Of a DNA stretch of 43,114 nt, positions 9,206-19,007 are shown piece after piece. This stretch comes from JBATTK01 sp049670505. Lineage in GTDB: Bacteria > Bacteroidota > Bacteroidia > Flavobacteriales > Flavobacteriaceae. Under the pieces are notes generated by a model. The model ran no database searches. It was given only the letters and a program-made list of their open reading frames with translations, and was not told the DNA's origin. Position 1 is the stretch's first letter; each line of letters begins with the position of its first letter. Position numbers and translations under genes: made by a program. Where the stretch lies: NCBI GenBank assembly GCA_049670505.1, contig JBATTK010000058.1, forward strand, positions 1 through 43,114. The letters run 5' to 3'.

Positions 9206-9625
9206 ATGAAAACTTTAGGACTTATTTTAGGATTATTTTTTACAGGTTTAGTTGCAAACGCCCAGACTGCGGAAGGAGTTACCGTTACAGTTACCATTGA
9301 GAACATTCTTAACGAGAATGGAAAAATATTGGTCGCCCTGCATACTTCGGAAACTTTTATGAAAGGTAAAGGGGTAGATAATTTTGAAACGGATGCCAAA
9401 AAAGGGGCCATTACTCTTACTTTTGAAAATGTGGCGCCTGGGACTTACGCCATTTCTACCATACATGATGAAAACAATAACCGACGTATGGATTTTGATC
9501 CCAGTGGTATGCCTGGGGAAAGTTATGGAATGAGCGGTAATGAAATGGCTATGGGGCCTCCTTCCTTTGTAGATGCGCAATTTGAAGTGACCGATGAAGA
9601 TTTGGAATTCAATATCCGGTTTTAA
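9206..9625 (+). CDS. DUF2141 domain secreted protein
   Basis: A 139-residue protein with a signal peptide (MKTLGLILGLFFTGLVANAQ) and a single beta-rich DUF2141 domain. The conserved parts are GKILVALHTSETF (about 38-50), a transthyretin-like VAPGTYAISTIHDENNNRRMDFDPSGMPGE segment (about 78-107 overall) and a C-terminal beta strand. DUF2141 proteins are periplasmic or secreted and of unknown function; they often lie next to TonB receptors in Flavobacteriia, as here, where the receptor is transcribed divergently. ATG at 9206 is the only start that produces the signal peptide. A hairpin with T-tail follows at 9647. Confidence 0.9.
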   Translation: MKTLGLILGLFFTGLVANAQTAEGVTVTVTIENILNENGKILVALHTSETFMKGKGVDNFETDAKKGAITLTFENVAPGTYAISTIHDENNNRRMDFDPSGMPGESYGMSGNEMAMGPPSFVDAQFEVTDEDLEFNIRF

Positions 9626-9646
9626 AGGGTATATCAATTAAAAATG

Positions 9647-9688
9647 AATGGTCGGGAATTGCAACAATGCAAAATCTCGACCATTTTT
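9647..9688 (+). terminator. Rho-independent terminator after the DUF2141 gene
   Basis: AATGGTCG (9647-9654) pairs with CGACCATT (9678-9685), an inner TTGC/GCAA stem extends the hairpin, and a short T-run follows. It lies 22 nt after the DUF2141 stop. Confidence 0.6.
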
Positions 9689-9712
9689 CATTATTGACCC
9701 AACAGCGCCTTT

Positions 9713-9743
9713 TTTGCCGTTTAAACATTAAACACTACATTTA
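9713..9743 (+). promoter_or_regulatory. Candidate Bacteroidota-type promoter for the hybrid kinase-cyclase
   Basis: TTTG at 9713-9716 and TACATTTA at 9736-9743 (seven of eight positions of TAnnTTTG) are 19 bp apart, within the range reported for flavobacterial promoters. The start codon is 45 bp further on. Confidence 0.35.
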
Positions 9744-9787
9744 AGTATTAGGTTAACTATAAGCCAAACGCTCCCCCACCAACTAAA

Positions 9788-12700
9788 ATGAAAGCTTTTT
9801 TATCCATACTTCTTTGGGGTGTATTGTTGTGCAATCTCCTGTATAGTCAGACTAGTAAAGTAGATAGTCTTAAGTTGGCACTGGAAAACACTGTTACGGA
9901 CTCTTCAAAAATCCTCATCCTAAAAGACATCTCTTGGGAATACCTGAACAACAGGTCCAATATGCCCTTGGCAAAAAAATATATTGACAGTTTTTATCTA
10001 TTAAGTCAAAAAAGCAACTACAAGTACGGTTTTGCCCTGGCCAATTATCAATATGGTGTTTTAGAGCGACAAAAAGGGAATTATGATGCGGCTTTAATCT
10101 ATTTGGATAGATATCTAGCATATTGCACAGAAAAAAAAGATGAAAAGGCCATTGCAAATGGCCTATACCAAAAAACAATTATCCTAGACAGTAAAGGGCA
10201 ATATGATGAAAGCTTTAAGATCTTTTATAAAATCCTGAAAATCTACGAAAAACTAGAGGATAGCTATAGCATTGCTACTATTCTGAATGCTCTGGGCGAA
10301 ACGCTTAAGAGAACCGGTAAGTTAAACGAAGCTATGGAAAACTATACCAAGGCTTTGGAAATTTTTGTCGACTTGGATGCTAAAGCGGATATGGCCAATG
10401 GGTATTATAATATAGGAGATCTATATCTCATAAAGAAGAATTATAGGGAAGCATTGAACTTTTTCAATTCCGCTTTGTTTTTGGATCAAGATATCAACAG
10501 TCTATGGGGAACGGCCTATGATTATGAGGCTATTGGCAAAGTCTACAGCCTACAGGAAAACCATAAAAAGGCACTTGAGGTCCATTTAAGGGCAATGGAA
10601 ATACGCGAACAGCTGGGGCAAAAAAGGGAATTGGCAGAAAGTCATACTCACTTGGGAATAGCTTATTTTAAGCTTAAAAATTATCAAAAAGCCAGTTTCC
10701 ATCTAGAAAAGGCAATCTCTTTAGCAGAGCGTATCGGGGCACGGCCCGAAGCACAGTATGCTTACGAGATGCAGTCAAAGGTGTATGCCGCAACCGGTGA
10801 TTATAAGAAAGCACTTGCGCTGAAGGACAAATATATTGCGGTAAAGGATAGTTTGTTCAGTGAGACCAAATCAAAACAAATTGAGGAATTACAGGTAAAG
10901 TTCGATTCCGAAAAAAAGCAGGATGCCATTGCGACCTTGGAAAAAGATGCGGAAATAAACGATTTAAAATTAAAACGCCAAACAACTTTTAGGAACATTA
11001 CCATAGGAATAGCACTAGCCACCATTCTTCTTTCTTTTATACTGTTTAATCGTTACAGGTACAGACAACGGGTAAAAAGGGAAGCTGAAGAAAAAAAACG
11101 GCTCATATATGAAGAACGACAAAAAACCGAAACTGAAAAAAAACGTGTAGAAGAGCTTCAAAAAATAGATAAACTTAAAGATGAATTTTTAGCCAATACT
11201 TCCCATGAGCTCCGTACTCCCCTAAATGGGATCATAGGGTTGACAGAATCGTTGAAAGATGGTGTAGCCGGTAAATTATCACACAAGGCCATTGAAAATT
11301 TGGATATGATTGTCAACAGCGGTAGACGCCTATCCCATTTAGTGAATGATATTCTGGATTTTTCAAAATTGAAGAATAAGGATTTGGAGCTTACGATAAA
11401 TGCCATAGATATGCATGCTATTGTAGATGTAGTATTACAGCTTTCAGAACCGTTGACCATAGATAAGAACCTAAAACTAGTCAACTCAATTCCAAAGAAC
11501 ATTTCGTTAGTAGCGGCCGATGAAAACCGATTACAACAAATATTGCACAACTTGGTCGGAAATGCCATTAAGTTTACGGAAAAGGGGGCTGTAACCATCG
11601 ACGCCAAGGAAAAAAACGGGATGGTTTCCATTACCGTGTCGGATACCGGGATAGGTATTGCCGAAGAGAAGTTTGAACGTGTTTTTAAGTCCTTTGAACA
11701 AGCCGATGGCAGTATTGAAAGGGAATATGGGGGAACTGGTCTGGGACTTTCGGTAACCAAACAATTGGTAGAGCTTCATAATGGTAGCATTCATATTGCG
11801 TCTAAGGTCGGGGAAGGTTCCACCTTTACCTTTACACTTCCCAAAAGCGATAAAAAAAGGGAAAACGTTTTAAGACCGGAAATTACATCCCATGAAAAAA
11901 TAGCGTCGATTCAGGCGGATACCACCAATGAAAGCAACTTTCCCCATATGGAAAGTACCCCAAAAAATACCCTTGTCAATATATTGATCGTTGATGACGA
12001 ACCGGTCAATAGGCGGGTTTTGGAAAATCATTTGACGGTAGCAGGCTATAGTGTAACAGAAGCTCATAGTGGCAAGGAAGCCTTGGAGCTTATAGGTAAA
12101 GGACTAATCTTTGATTTGGTTTTGCTGGATGTGATGATGCCAGGGATGTCCGGCTACGAAGTGTGCCAAACCTTACGAAAAAAATACATGGCCAGTGAAC
12201 TTCCTATAGTATTGCTGACCGCAAAGAACAGGGTCAGTGATCTGGTCATCGGGTTCAATGTGGGTGCCAATGATTATTTGACCAAACCTTTTTCAAAAAA
12301 CGAACTCCTAAGCCGCATAAAAATGCACTTAAACCTCAACGGAATCCATAAGGCAACAAGCAAGTTTGTACCAACGGAGTTTATTAAATCGGTAGGAAGG
12401 GAAGCTATAACCGAGGTGGCTTTGGGCGACCATGTGGAGAAAGATGTAACCGTACTGTTTACCGATGTTAGGGAATACACCCGTCTTGCGGAAAGCATGA
12501 CACCACAACAAAACTTCAAGTTCGTCAATGCCTATGTAGGTAAAATGGGACCCATCATACAGCAAAACAAAGGTTTTGTGAATCAATATTTAGGAGATGG
12601 TATTATGGCTCTTTTTCCCCATGATGCATTACATGCCCTACAGGCTGCCATTGATATGCAAAAGGCCATTATCTCATATAATGAAAGAAGGATTACCGAC

Positions 12701-13213
12701 GGATACGTACCCATATCCGTTGGCATGGGACTCCATACCGGACCCTTGGTCATGGGGATAATCGGGGATGTAAATAGAAATGATACCGCAATTATCGCAG
12801 ATACCGTAAATACCGCTTCCCGTATGGAAGGTGTAACCAAATACTACGGAGCAAACATCATCATCAGTGAAGACAGCTTGCAAACCATAGCACATAAGGA
12901 AATGTACCACTTTAGATTTTTGGGAAAGGTTAAGGTAAAGGGCAAGGAGAAGGCGATTGGAATCTACGAATGTTTTGATGGGGACAATCCCGAAATAATT
13001 GCCCTTAAGATAAGTACACTCAAAGCGTTTGAAAAGGGACTTGCACACTTCTTTAGCAATGAATTTCCATCGGCCTCGGCGGCTTTTGACAAGGTTTTGA
13101 ACAAAAACCCAGGAGATATGGTCGCAAAGTATTTTGTTACCCGATCCGCTGAATATACCATTTCCGGAATCCCAAAAGATGGGGAAATGGTAAATAAAAT
13201 GCATGAAAAATAG
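9788..13213 (+). CDS. TPR - histidine kinase - receiver - class III nucleotidyl cyclase hybrid
   Basis: A 1141-residue four-module signalling protein. A signal peptide (1-20) is followed by periplasmic TPR repeats (about 45-360), one transmembrane helix (about 402-421), a coiled coil, a histidine kinase (H-box His473 in ANTSHELRTPLNG; N-box DENRLQQILHNLVGNAIKF; G-boxes DTGIGI and GGTGLGLSV), a receiver domain (phospho-acceptor Asp781 in LLDVMMPG) and a class III cyclase domain (about 885-1060). Cyclase metal ligands Asp893 and Asp937, transition-state Asn1008 and Arg1012 and purine-site Asp1005 are present, but the usual adenine-selecting Lys is Gln933 (VNQYLGD). It should convert an envelope signal into His-Asp phosphotransfer that tunes cyclic-nucleotide synthesis. 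It is convergent with the decarboxylase gene, 21 bp apart. Confidence 0.93.
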   Translation: MKAFLSILLWGVLLCNLLYSQTSKVDSLKLALENTVTDSSKILILKDISWEYLNNRSNMPLAKKYIDSFYLLSQKSNYKYGFALANYQYGVLERQKGNYDAALIYLDRYLAYCTEKKDEKAIANGLYQKTIILDSKGQYDESFKIFYKILKIYEKLEDSYSIATILNALGETLKRTGKLNEAMENYTKALEIFVDLDAKADMANGYYNIGDLYLIKKNYREALNFFNSALFLDQDINSLWGTAYDYEAIGKVYSLQENHKKALEVHLRAMEIREQLGQKRELAESHTHLGIAYFKLKNYQKASFHLEKAISLAERIGARPEAQYAYEMQSKVYAATGDYKKALALKDKYIAVKDSLFSETKSKQIEELQVKFDSEKKQDAIATLEKDAEINDLKLKRQTTFRNITIGIALATILLSFILFNRYRYRQRVKREAEEKKRLIYEERQKTETEKKRVEELQKIDKLKDEFLANTSHELRTPLNGIIGLTESLKDGVAGKLSHKAIENLDMIVNSGRRLSHLVNDILDFSKLKNKDLELTINAIDMHAIVDVVLQLSEPLTIDKNLKLVNSIPKNISLVAADENRLQQILHNLVGNAIKFTEKGAVTIDAKEKNGMVSITVSDTGIGIAEEKFERVFKSFEQADGSIEREYGGTGLGLSVTKQLVELHNGSIHIASKVGEGSTFTFTLPKSDKKRENVLRPEITSHEKIASIQADTTNESNFPHMESTPKNTLVNILIVDDEPVNRRVLENHLTVAGYSVTEAHSGKEALELIGKGLIFDLVLLDVMMPGMSGYEVCQTLRKKYMASELPIVLLTAKNRVSDLVIGFNVGANDYLTKPFSKNELLSRIKMHLNLNGIHKATSKFVPTEFIKSVGREAITEVALGDHVEKDVTVLFTDVREYTRLAESMTPQQNFKFVNAYVGKMGPIIQQNKGFVNQYLGDGIMALFPHDALHALQAAIDMQKAIISYNERRITDGYVPISVGMGLHTGPLVMGIIGDVNRNDTAIIADTVNTASRMEGVTKYYGANIIISEDSLQTIAHKEMYHFRFLGKVKVKGKEKAIGIYECFDGDNPEIIALKISTLKAFEKGLAHFFSNEFPSASAAFDKVLNKNPGDMVAKYFVTRSAEYTISGIPKDGEMVNKMHEK

Positions 13214-13234
13214 AAACCCAAGGCCAATGACGGT

Positions 13235-14716
13235 CTATGCCATTAGAACTCCGTTTTTATGGATTCTTCTTCCTTCTTGAACCACCGTTTTAATGATTTC
13301 CTCAATATCACTTTTGGAAGTCCTAAAATTTACGATACAGCCCCTTAAACAATATTTATTCCCAACAACGGCGTGGGATAAAAAGACCTTGCCCCCCTGC
13401 TGTAATTCATTCACCAAGGTTTCGTTCAGTTTGTTTAAATAAACTTCATTTTCTTTTTCGGAAAGCTCCAAGGGAACATATCTTAAGGTGGTAATGCTCA
13501 AACTTTGGGTGACGGCCTCCAATTCAGGATGCATTGTGGCCCGTTCAAATAGCAATTCGGATAGTTCTATATCTTCTTTGATCATGCCGGCATATCCGCT
13601 CCTACCTACTTGTTGTAACATTAACCAAACCTTTAAAGCCCTAAAGCCCCGGGAATTTTGAAGCCCGTATTCATAAAAATTCTGTTCGGCATGTTCATTG
13701 CCAAAATTATAGTACTCCGGATGCGAGCTATAGGTATCTACCAAATGTTTTGGGTTTTTGACCAAGGTGCAACCTGCTTCCAAGGGACTATACAACCATT
13801 TATGGGGGTCTATGGCTATGGAATCTGCCTCCTCAATACCCAGGAAAGTTGCTTTCAGTTCCGGGACAATGGCCGCGGGAACACCATAGGCACCGTCTAT
13901 GTGAAACCACAGGTCATAGGATTTACATAGGGTAGCCAATGCTTCCAAATTATCAACGGCTCCTGTACTTACATCTCCCGCCGTTCCCGCTACCATAAAG
14001 GGTTGGTGCCCCTCTTTCAAATCACTTTTAATGGCCGATTCCAAGGCAGCAATATTCATTTTATGGTTTTCATCCGTAGCTATCCATCTTACGGATTTGG
14101 TACCATGACCAAATAAAATCGCCGCTTTTTCAATCCAGGTATGGGTCGTTTTGGAACAATAGACCATTAGTTTCCGACTGGTGCCCGAAAGACCTTCTTC
14201 TTTAAACGCTGCGGGAGCCTTTGCAGTTCTGGCAGCAAGAAAGGCCGTAAAATTTGCCATATTTCCACCACTAACAAAAATCCCACCATAACTAGATGGA
14301 ACCCCGATAAACTCGCACAGCCATTGTATCGTCTGTTTTTCAATTTCAGTGGCTACGGGACTTAAGATATATGCGCCAACATTTGGATTTACCGAAGCTG
14401 CCAACAACTCTCCCAATGCCCCTATTGGGGCAGGTGATGCTGTAATATACCCCATGAATTTGGGGTGTCCGTTGAACAATGAATGGTCAAAAAGCAGGTC
14501 GGAAGTTTTGGAAATCAATTGCGAAACCGGGGTGCCATTTTCAGGAAATGATCGGTTCCCCAGTAATTGTTGTATCCGTTCCGGGTTGGCTCCAACGGTT
14601 ACCGACCTGTTTCCAATAGTAGTATTGAACTCTATGATACGATCTAGTAGACGGTAGCCGGTTTCTTTGAAGTCCTTTTCATTGATTTCTATTGGGGTTT
14701 TCCTGGATGTATCCAT
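13235..14716 (-). CDS. Group II PLP-dependent amino-acid decarboxylase
   Basis: A 493-residue fold-type I PLP enzyme of the aromatic-L-amino-acid/glutamate decarboxylase family (group II, Pyridoxal_deC). The PLP lysine is K306 in AIDPHKWLYSP, the ring-nitrogen Asp is D274 in FHIDGAYG, and the N-terminal segment HPKFMGYITASPAPIG is typical of DOPA/tryptophan decarboxylase-like enzymes. The substrate cannot be fixed; an aromatic amino acid is the likeliest. The start ATG at 14716 fits the family length (about 480). It ends 40 bp after the PFOR gene stop on the same strand, so the two may be co-transcribed, with the PFOR first. Confidence 0.9.
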   Translation of the reverse strand: MDTSRKTPIEINEKDFKETGYRLLDRIIEFNTTIGNRSVTVGANPERIQQLLGNRSFPENGTPVSQLISKTSDLLFDHSLFNGHPKFMGYITASPAPIGALGELLAASVNPNVGAYILSPVATEIEKQTIQWLCEFIGVPSSYGGIFVSGGNMANFTAFLAARTAKAPAAFKEEGLSGTSRKLMVYCSKTTHTWIEKAAILFGHGTKSVRWIATDENHKMNIAALESAIKSDLKEGHQPFMVAGTAGDVSTGAVDNLEALATLCKSYDLWFHIDGAYGVPAAIVPELKATFLGIEEADSIAIDPHKWLYSPLEAGCTLVKNPKHLVDTYSSHPEYYNFGNEHAEQNFYEYGLQNSRGFRALKVWLMLQQVGRSGYAGMIKEDIELSELLFERATMHPELEAVTQSLSITTLRYVPLELSEKENEVYLNKLNETLVNELQQGGKVFLSHAVVGNKYCLRGCIVNFRTSKSDIEEIIKTVVQEGRRIHKNGVLMA

Positions 14717-14756
14717 TATCGCTTTTTTTATTGTTATAACAACTTGCCAAGGAATA

Positions 14757-17700
14757 TTATTTTAGGGTATGACCATGAATTTCATGGTCCCGAACCAGCC
14801 CTGTTCCATGGGAAGTATCGGAAGATGCCATCGACCAATAATCATTAAACTTTTTGTCAATTTGTTTTTGCAGCTGGGGTATTAAGGTATTGAATCTTTC
14901 TCTGTCGGCATCAAAAAGGTTTGCAAAACGTTTTTCCAATCGCAGATAGTCTTCAATGGCAATACTGGGTCTATCAGAATCCATTTGTAATGAATTTAAT
15001 CCTTTTTTCTCCCTTCTCGGGTCGTTTCTATACAACAACCACTGGCCAGAAGCTACGGCCGCCTTATGGTACTGACCGGGTTTTTTCATATCGATACCGT
15101 GTGAAGGACTATGGCAATAGGCAATAATGACTGAAGGACCATCATAACTCTCTGCCTCCAAAAAGGCTTTTAAAGTCTGCTCCTGGTTCGCTCCCATGGC
15201 CACTGAGGCTACATATACATCATTATAACACATGGCCAAACGCCCTAAGTCTTTCTTTTGTTTTCGCTTTCCATTTACAGCGAATTTAGCCGATGCCCCA
15301 AAAGGTGTCGCCTTGGACATCTGTCCTCCTGTATTGGAATACACCTCGTTGTCCAATACCAAAATGTTTACATTTTTCCCGGAAGCAATGACATGGTCCA
15401 ATCCCCCATAACCAATATCATAGACCCAACCATCACCCCCTACGATCCAAACACTTTTCTTTACCAAACTATCCAGACACTTCATCAATTGTTCGGATAC
15501 TGTGGAATGTATATTTTTCAACTCGGTTTTGAGGCGGTCTACCCTGCCTCGCTGGTTCTCAATGTCCTTTTCCGTAATTTGTACTGCATTTATAATATGG
15601 TGCACTACATCAAAATCAAGTTGGTCCCCAAGTTTTTTGAGTAAGTTTTTTGCCTGTAATTCCTGTTGATCCAATGACAGCCTATAACCCAACCCAAACT
15701 CGGCATTGTCTTCGAATAAGGAGTTGGACCAAGCCGGTCCTCTACCCGCTGCGTTTTTGGACCAGGGGGTCGAAGGTAAAGCCCCTCCAAAAATGGAGCT
15801 TGCGCCGGTCGCATTGGCTACCAACATGCGATTTCCGAACAACTGTGACAGCAATTTTAGATAAGGTGCTTCCCCGCAGCCATCAACACCAACAGGATAT
15901 TTAAATAAAGGTTCTTGCAGTTGTTGTTGACTTATTTTAGTGACGTCGATTCTAGAACGGTCGAACTCGGGGATACTTTTAAAATAATTCCAATTCTCCT
16001 TTTCGGATTGCAGCACCGAGGATGTACCGACCATTTTTAAAGCCTTAACGGAACATGCATCAACACAATTGTTGCAAGAGGCACACTGTTCTGGGTGTAT
16101 CTGAAGGGTATAGTTCAATAGATCTGGTTCCCAATCCGTTTCAAGCACTTTGGTTCTCCTAAAACTATTGGGAGCCTCGGCCAAATAAGAATCTTTGTAG
16201 GCTTTAATGCGAATAGCACCTTGTGGACAGGCCATACTACAGGCACCACATTGGGTGCAAGCATCCATATCCCATTCAGGTATCATTTTACCTGCTCTTT
16301 GAAGCTGGTATTTTGAAGTATCGGTAGCAAATGTACCATCAACGGGTAAAGCACTGACCGGAAGTTCACTGCCCTTTCCTAGCATCAATTTTCCCAAAAC
16401 GGTATTGGCAAAATCTTCATCGGCATCCATAACGGATAGCTTTGGCAACTCCTTTTTTGAAGTATCTACCTTGGCGATGTATTCCTTTAGTTGCTCTAGG
16501 GTTCCATCAACTATCAAATCATTCTCCAGCGTAAAAAAACAAGCGTGCAGTCCAGAGATAATCTTGTTTTCCGCTACATAATTTTCAGCTAATGAGTCGC
16601 TATTTATTGTATAAAGGGAGATGTTCTTTGCCACAATGGCTCGCTGATTTTCCACGTAAAGTTCGTGCCAAAATTCATTTGTATCCAAAGTTGTGTTAAC
16701 AAGCAATATACCATTGGATTTTAAACGTTCCAATACGTTGTCATTTTTAATAAAATCTACGGATTCGCAAACGATGAAATCGGCATTTGAGATTAAATAA
16801 GGCGCCTTAATGGGCCGCTGGCCTATGCGAAGATTGGAAACGCTTCTAGAAGCCGATTTTTTATAATCGCATTCCGTATACCCCTGTACAAAGTTTTTGT
16901 TATCAAGCAGATGCAGTATATTTTTAAAGCTGGCTCCCGAATAATCGGACTTCGCTTCAAAGAACAAGACCTGATAATTTTGGCCCTGTATTTGAAGGAC
17001 ATCCGTATACGCCAAACTGAGATGGGTTACATCATCCACAATACCTATAGTAAAGTTGTTCTTGGACCGTGGCCGTTTTAAGTTGTCGATAATCGCTTTT
17101 ACCATGCCGGGGGTAAACTCCTTGGAAGATAGGCCGTAGCGTCCGCCCACCACTTTGAGAAGTTGGTCAAAGGTACCGGAGCCCTCCGTTACGGATCGTA
17201 AAACATCTAGATATAAGGGTTCCCCTGTTGACCCGGGTTCTTTGGTCCGATCTAGAACAGCAATGGATTTGCAAGTTCGGGGCAATGCCTTTATGAGATG
17301 TTTGGCACTGAATGGCCTAAAAAGGCGTACTTTAACTAGACCTACTTTTTCACCCTTGGCATTTAAATGAGCTATAGTTTCTGCTATGGTTTCCGTGGCC
17401 GAGGCCATGGCGATCAGTACTTGTTCGGCTTCCGGATGACCTACATAATCAAAAATCTTGTAGCATCTTCCCGTTAGCTTGGAAAATTTATCCATTTGTT
17501 CCTGTACCCTATCCGGACAGGCATCATAAAAGCTATTGGTAGCTTCCCGACTTTGAAAAAACACATCAGCTCCTTGTGAGCTTCCCCTTATGAAGGGATT
17601 ATCGGGGTTTAGGGCCCTATCGCGATGTGCTTGTACCAGATCGGTATCGATCATTGTTTTGATTACCGTATCCGGAATCACTTCTATTTTAGAAAGCTCG

Positions 17701-18236
17701 TGCGAAGTCCTGAAACCGTCAAAAAAATGCACAAAAGGAATTCTAGATGCCAAGGTAGCGGCTTGGGCTATTAAAGCAAAATCCATCGCTTCTTGTACGC
17801 ATGCCGCTCCTAAAAATGCATATCCTGTATTCCGAACGGCCATAATATCACTATGATCTCCAAAAACGGATAGTGCATGTGTGGCTACCGATCGGGTAGC
17901 GACATGGATTACATTCGGACTAAGCTCGCCCGCAATTTTGTACATATTGGGCATCATCAACAGTAGCCCTTGGGATGCGGTAAATGTAGTAGCCAAGGAA
18001 CCGGTTTGCAATGCACCATGTAAGGCCCCCGCAACTCCGGCCTCACTTTGCATTTCGAAAACACTTGGTACTTGGTCAAAAATATTTTGTTGTTGGTCCG
18101 CACTCCATTCCTCTACCAATTCGGACATCTCGGAAGAGGGAGTTATGGGATATATAGCACATACTTCGTTGACCTTATAAGCCACATATGCAGCGGCCTG
18201 ATTTCCATTTGCTATGATGCATTGTTGGTTATTCAT
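14757..18236 (-). CDS. nifJ: Pyruvate:ferredoxin (flavodoxin) oxidoreductase
   Basis: A 1159-residue single-chain PFOR that oxidatively decarboxylates pyruvate to acetyl-CoA with reduction of ferredoxin or flavodoxin. Seen in order: the N-terminal pyrimidine-binding domain (CAIYPITPSSEMSE, about 27-40), the gamma domain, two [4Fe-4S] ferredoxin motifs (CTQCGACSMACP about 661-672 and CASCNNCVDACS about 717-728) and the TPP-diphosphate domain with GDGWVYDIGYGG and DNEVYSNTGGQMS. Length is normal for the family. The start ATG at 18236 begins MNNQQCIIANGNQAAAY as in homologues. PFOR is oxygen sensitive, so its place beside OsmC, Dps and OxyR genes is notable. No sigma-54 or TAnnTTTG box was obvious upstream. 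Confidence 0.96.
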   Translation of the reverse strand: MNNQQCIIANGNQAAAYVAYKVNEVCAIYPITPSSEMSELVEEWSADQQQNIFDQVPSVFEMQSEAGVAGALHGALQTGSLATTFTASQGLLLMMPNMYKIAGELSPNVIHVATRSVATHALSVFGDHSDIMAVRNTGYAFLGAACVQEAMDFALIAQAATLASRIPFVHFFDGFRTSHELSKIEVIPDTVIKTMIDTDLVQAHRDRALNPDNPFIRGSSQGADVFFQSREATNSFYDACPDRVQEQMDKFSKLTGRCYKIFDYVGHPEAEQVLIAMASATETIAETIAHLNAKGEKVGLVKVRLFRPFSAKHLIKALPRTCKSIAVLDRTKEPGSTGEPLYLDVLRSVTEGSGTFDQLLKVVGGRYGLSSKEFTPGMVKAIIDNLKRPRSKNNFTIGIVDDVTHLSLAYTDVLQIQGQNYQVLFFEAKSDYSGASFKNILHLLDNKNFVQGYTECDYKKSASRSVSNLRIGQRPIKAPYLISNADFIVCESVDFIKNDNVLERLKSNGILLVNTTLDTNEFWHELYVENQRAIVAKNISLYTINSDSLAENYVAENKIISGLHACFFTLENDLIVDGTLEQLKEYIAKVDTSKKELPKLSVMDADEDFANTVLGKLMLGKGSELPVSALPVDGTFATDTSKYQLQRAGKMIPEWDMDACTQCGACSMACPQGAIRIKAYKDSYLAEAPNSFRRTKVLETDWEPDLLNYTLQIHPEQCASCNNCVDACSVKALKMVGTSSVLQSEKENWNYFKSIPEFDRSRIDVTKISQQQLQEPLFKYPVGVDGCGEAPYLKLLSQLFGNRMLVANATGASSIFGGALPSTPWSKNAAGRGPAWSNSLFEDNAEFGLGYRLSLDQQELQAKNLLKKLGDQLDFDVVHHIINAVQITEKDIENQRGRVDRLKTELKNIHSTVSEQLMKCLDSLVKKSVWIVGGDGWVYDIGYGGLDHVIASGKNVNILVLDNEVYSNTGGQMSKATPFGASAKFAVNGKRKQKKDLGRLAMCYNDVYVASVAMGANQEQTLKAFLEAESYDGPSVIIAYCHSPSHGIDMKKPGQYHKAAVASGQWLLYRNDPRREKKGLNSLQMDSDRPSIAIEDYLRLEKRFANLFDADRERFNTLIPQLQKQIDKKFNDYWSMASSDTSHGTGLVRDHEIHGHTLK

Positions 18237-18293
18237 GGCGAAGTGTTGTTCTAATTTGTTTTTGGTCCCTACCTATAGACAGGTGGGCGGAAA

Positions 18294-18328
18294 GAAAAAA
18301 GACCGCTCCACAGCAGTGCAGAGCGGCC
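18294..18328 (-). terminator. Rho-independent terminator after the OsmC-family gene
   Basis: Read on the minus strand, GGCCGCTC pairs with GAGCGGTC (one G-U), the loop contains an extra CAC/GTG stem, and six T's follow. It lies 12 bp after the OsmC stop and separates that gene from nifJ. Confidence 0.85.
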
Positions 18329-18339
18329 ATTTGGTTTAC

Positions 18340-18891
18340 CTACTTTACAATTTCTATTGAAACTGGAGTGGGGTTGGTTATCATATCGAATACCGGGGAG
18401 AATTTTGCCAAGTTCTCCAACTGTTCTATGGATGCATTGGACTTCACTTTTAGTTTGAACTTAATTCCGTCAAAACCTTTTCTGATTTCTGTATCCAATC
18501 CAAGGAAGCCATGCAAGTCGATACCTCCCTCTAATGAAGATTCCGCACCTTCAATATCAATACCATTGGCGGCGGCATGGTAAACCATGGCCCCTGTTAA
18601 ACATGAACCTAAGGCATGAAGTACAACTTCCGCCGGTGTAGCGGCCTTGTCCTCTCCCAATAAAACATTGGGGTGATCGCATTCCATGGTAAAGGTTTCT
18701 TTACGAGATGTGTCTTCTGCACCCACTCCATAAAAGCTTTTTACACTAGATACACAATGGCCACCTTCGATCCAATTGTTTTTGGTCCTGAATTCAAATT
18801 TTGCCAATTCGGGATTGCCCTGTACGGCCTCGATAGTTTCTACCAACTGATCTACGTTTACGCCGTTTTTAATGTTTGCTGCTGTAATCAT
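18340..18891 (-). CDS. OsmC family peroxiredoxin-like protein
   Basis: A 183-residue OsmC/Ohr-fold protein. The segment containing HPNVLLGEDKAATPAEVVLHALGSCLTGAMVYHAA in parts (about residues 71-110) is the OsmC core with the conserved Cys in GSCLT (about residue 96). A second Cys, GGHCVSS (about 47), lies in the N-terminal half. OsmC proteins reduce organic hydroperoxides through two cysteines; the second is usually followed by C-x-x-C spacing different from this one, so enzymatic activity is inferred and not certain. It has its own terminator and a sigma-54 type promoter with three upstream palindromes, placing it under the adjacent regulator. The ATG at 18891 follows an AT-rich leader of about 34 nt. 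Confidence 0.9.
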   Translation of the reverse strand: MITAANIKNGVNVDQLVETIEAVQGNPELAKFEFRTKNNWIEGGHCVSSVKSFYGVGAEDTSRKETFTMECDHPNVLLGEDKAATPAEVVLHALGSCLTGAMVYHAAANGIDIEGAESSLEGGIDLHGFLGLDTEIRKGFDGIKFKLKVKSNASIEQLENLAKFSPVFDMITNPTPVSIEIVK

Positions 18892-18934
18892 TTCAATTAA
18901 ATTTATTTAGTTAAACATTTGTTTCCCTAACTAA

Positions 18935-18951
18935 TACACTAGGCGTGCCAA
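18935..18951 (-). promoter_or_regulatory. Sigma-54 (-24/-12) promoter candidate of the OsmC-family gene
   Basis: The minus strand reads TTGGCACG-CCTA-GTGTA. The -24 half matches the YTGGCACG consensus fully; the -12 half matches TTGCW at three of five positions with correct spacing (GG to G, 12 bp). Transcription would begin near 18925, about 34 nt before the ATG at 18891. Confidence 0.6.
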
Positions 18952-19007
18952 AGAATTTAATTACTTGATTATCAATTATTTAAATGTATTTTTGCGAAAA
19001 ATGGTTA

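Noticed and set aside
18267..18288. CCC-ACCT...AGGT-GGG hairpin before nifJ as a riboswitch or leader
   Set aside because: The stem is short with a bulge and there is no conserved aptamer feature; it was not distinguishable from chance.
18237..18293. Second sigma-54 promoter upstream of nifJ
   Set aside because: No TGGCAC-like -24 element is present on the minus strand in the short gap.
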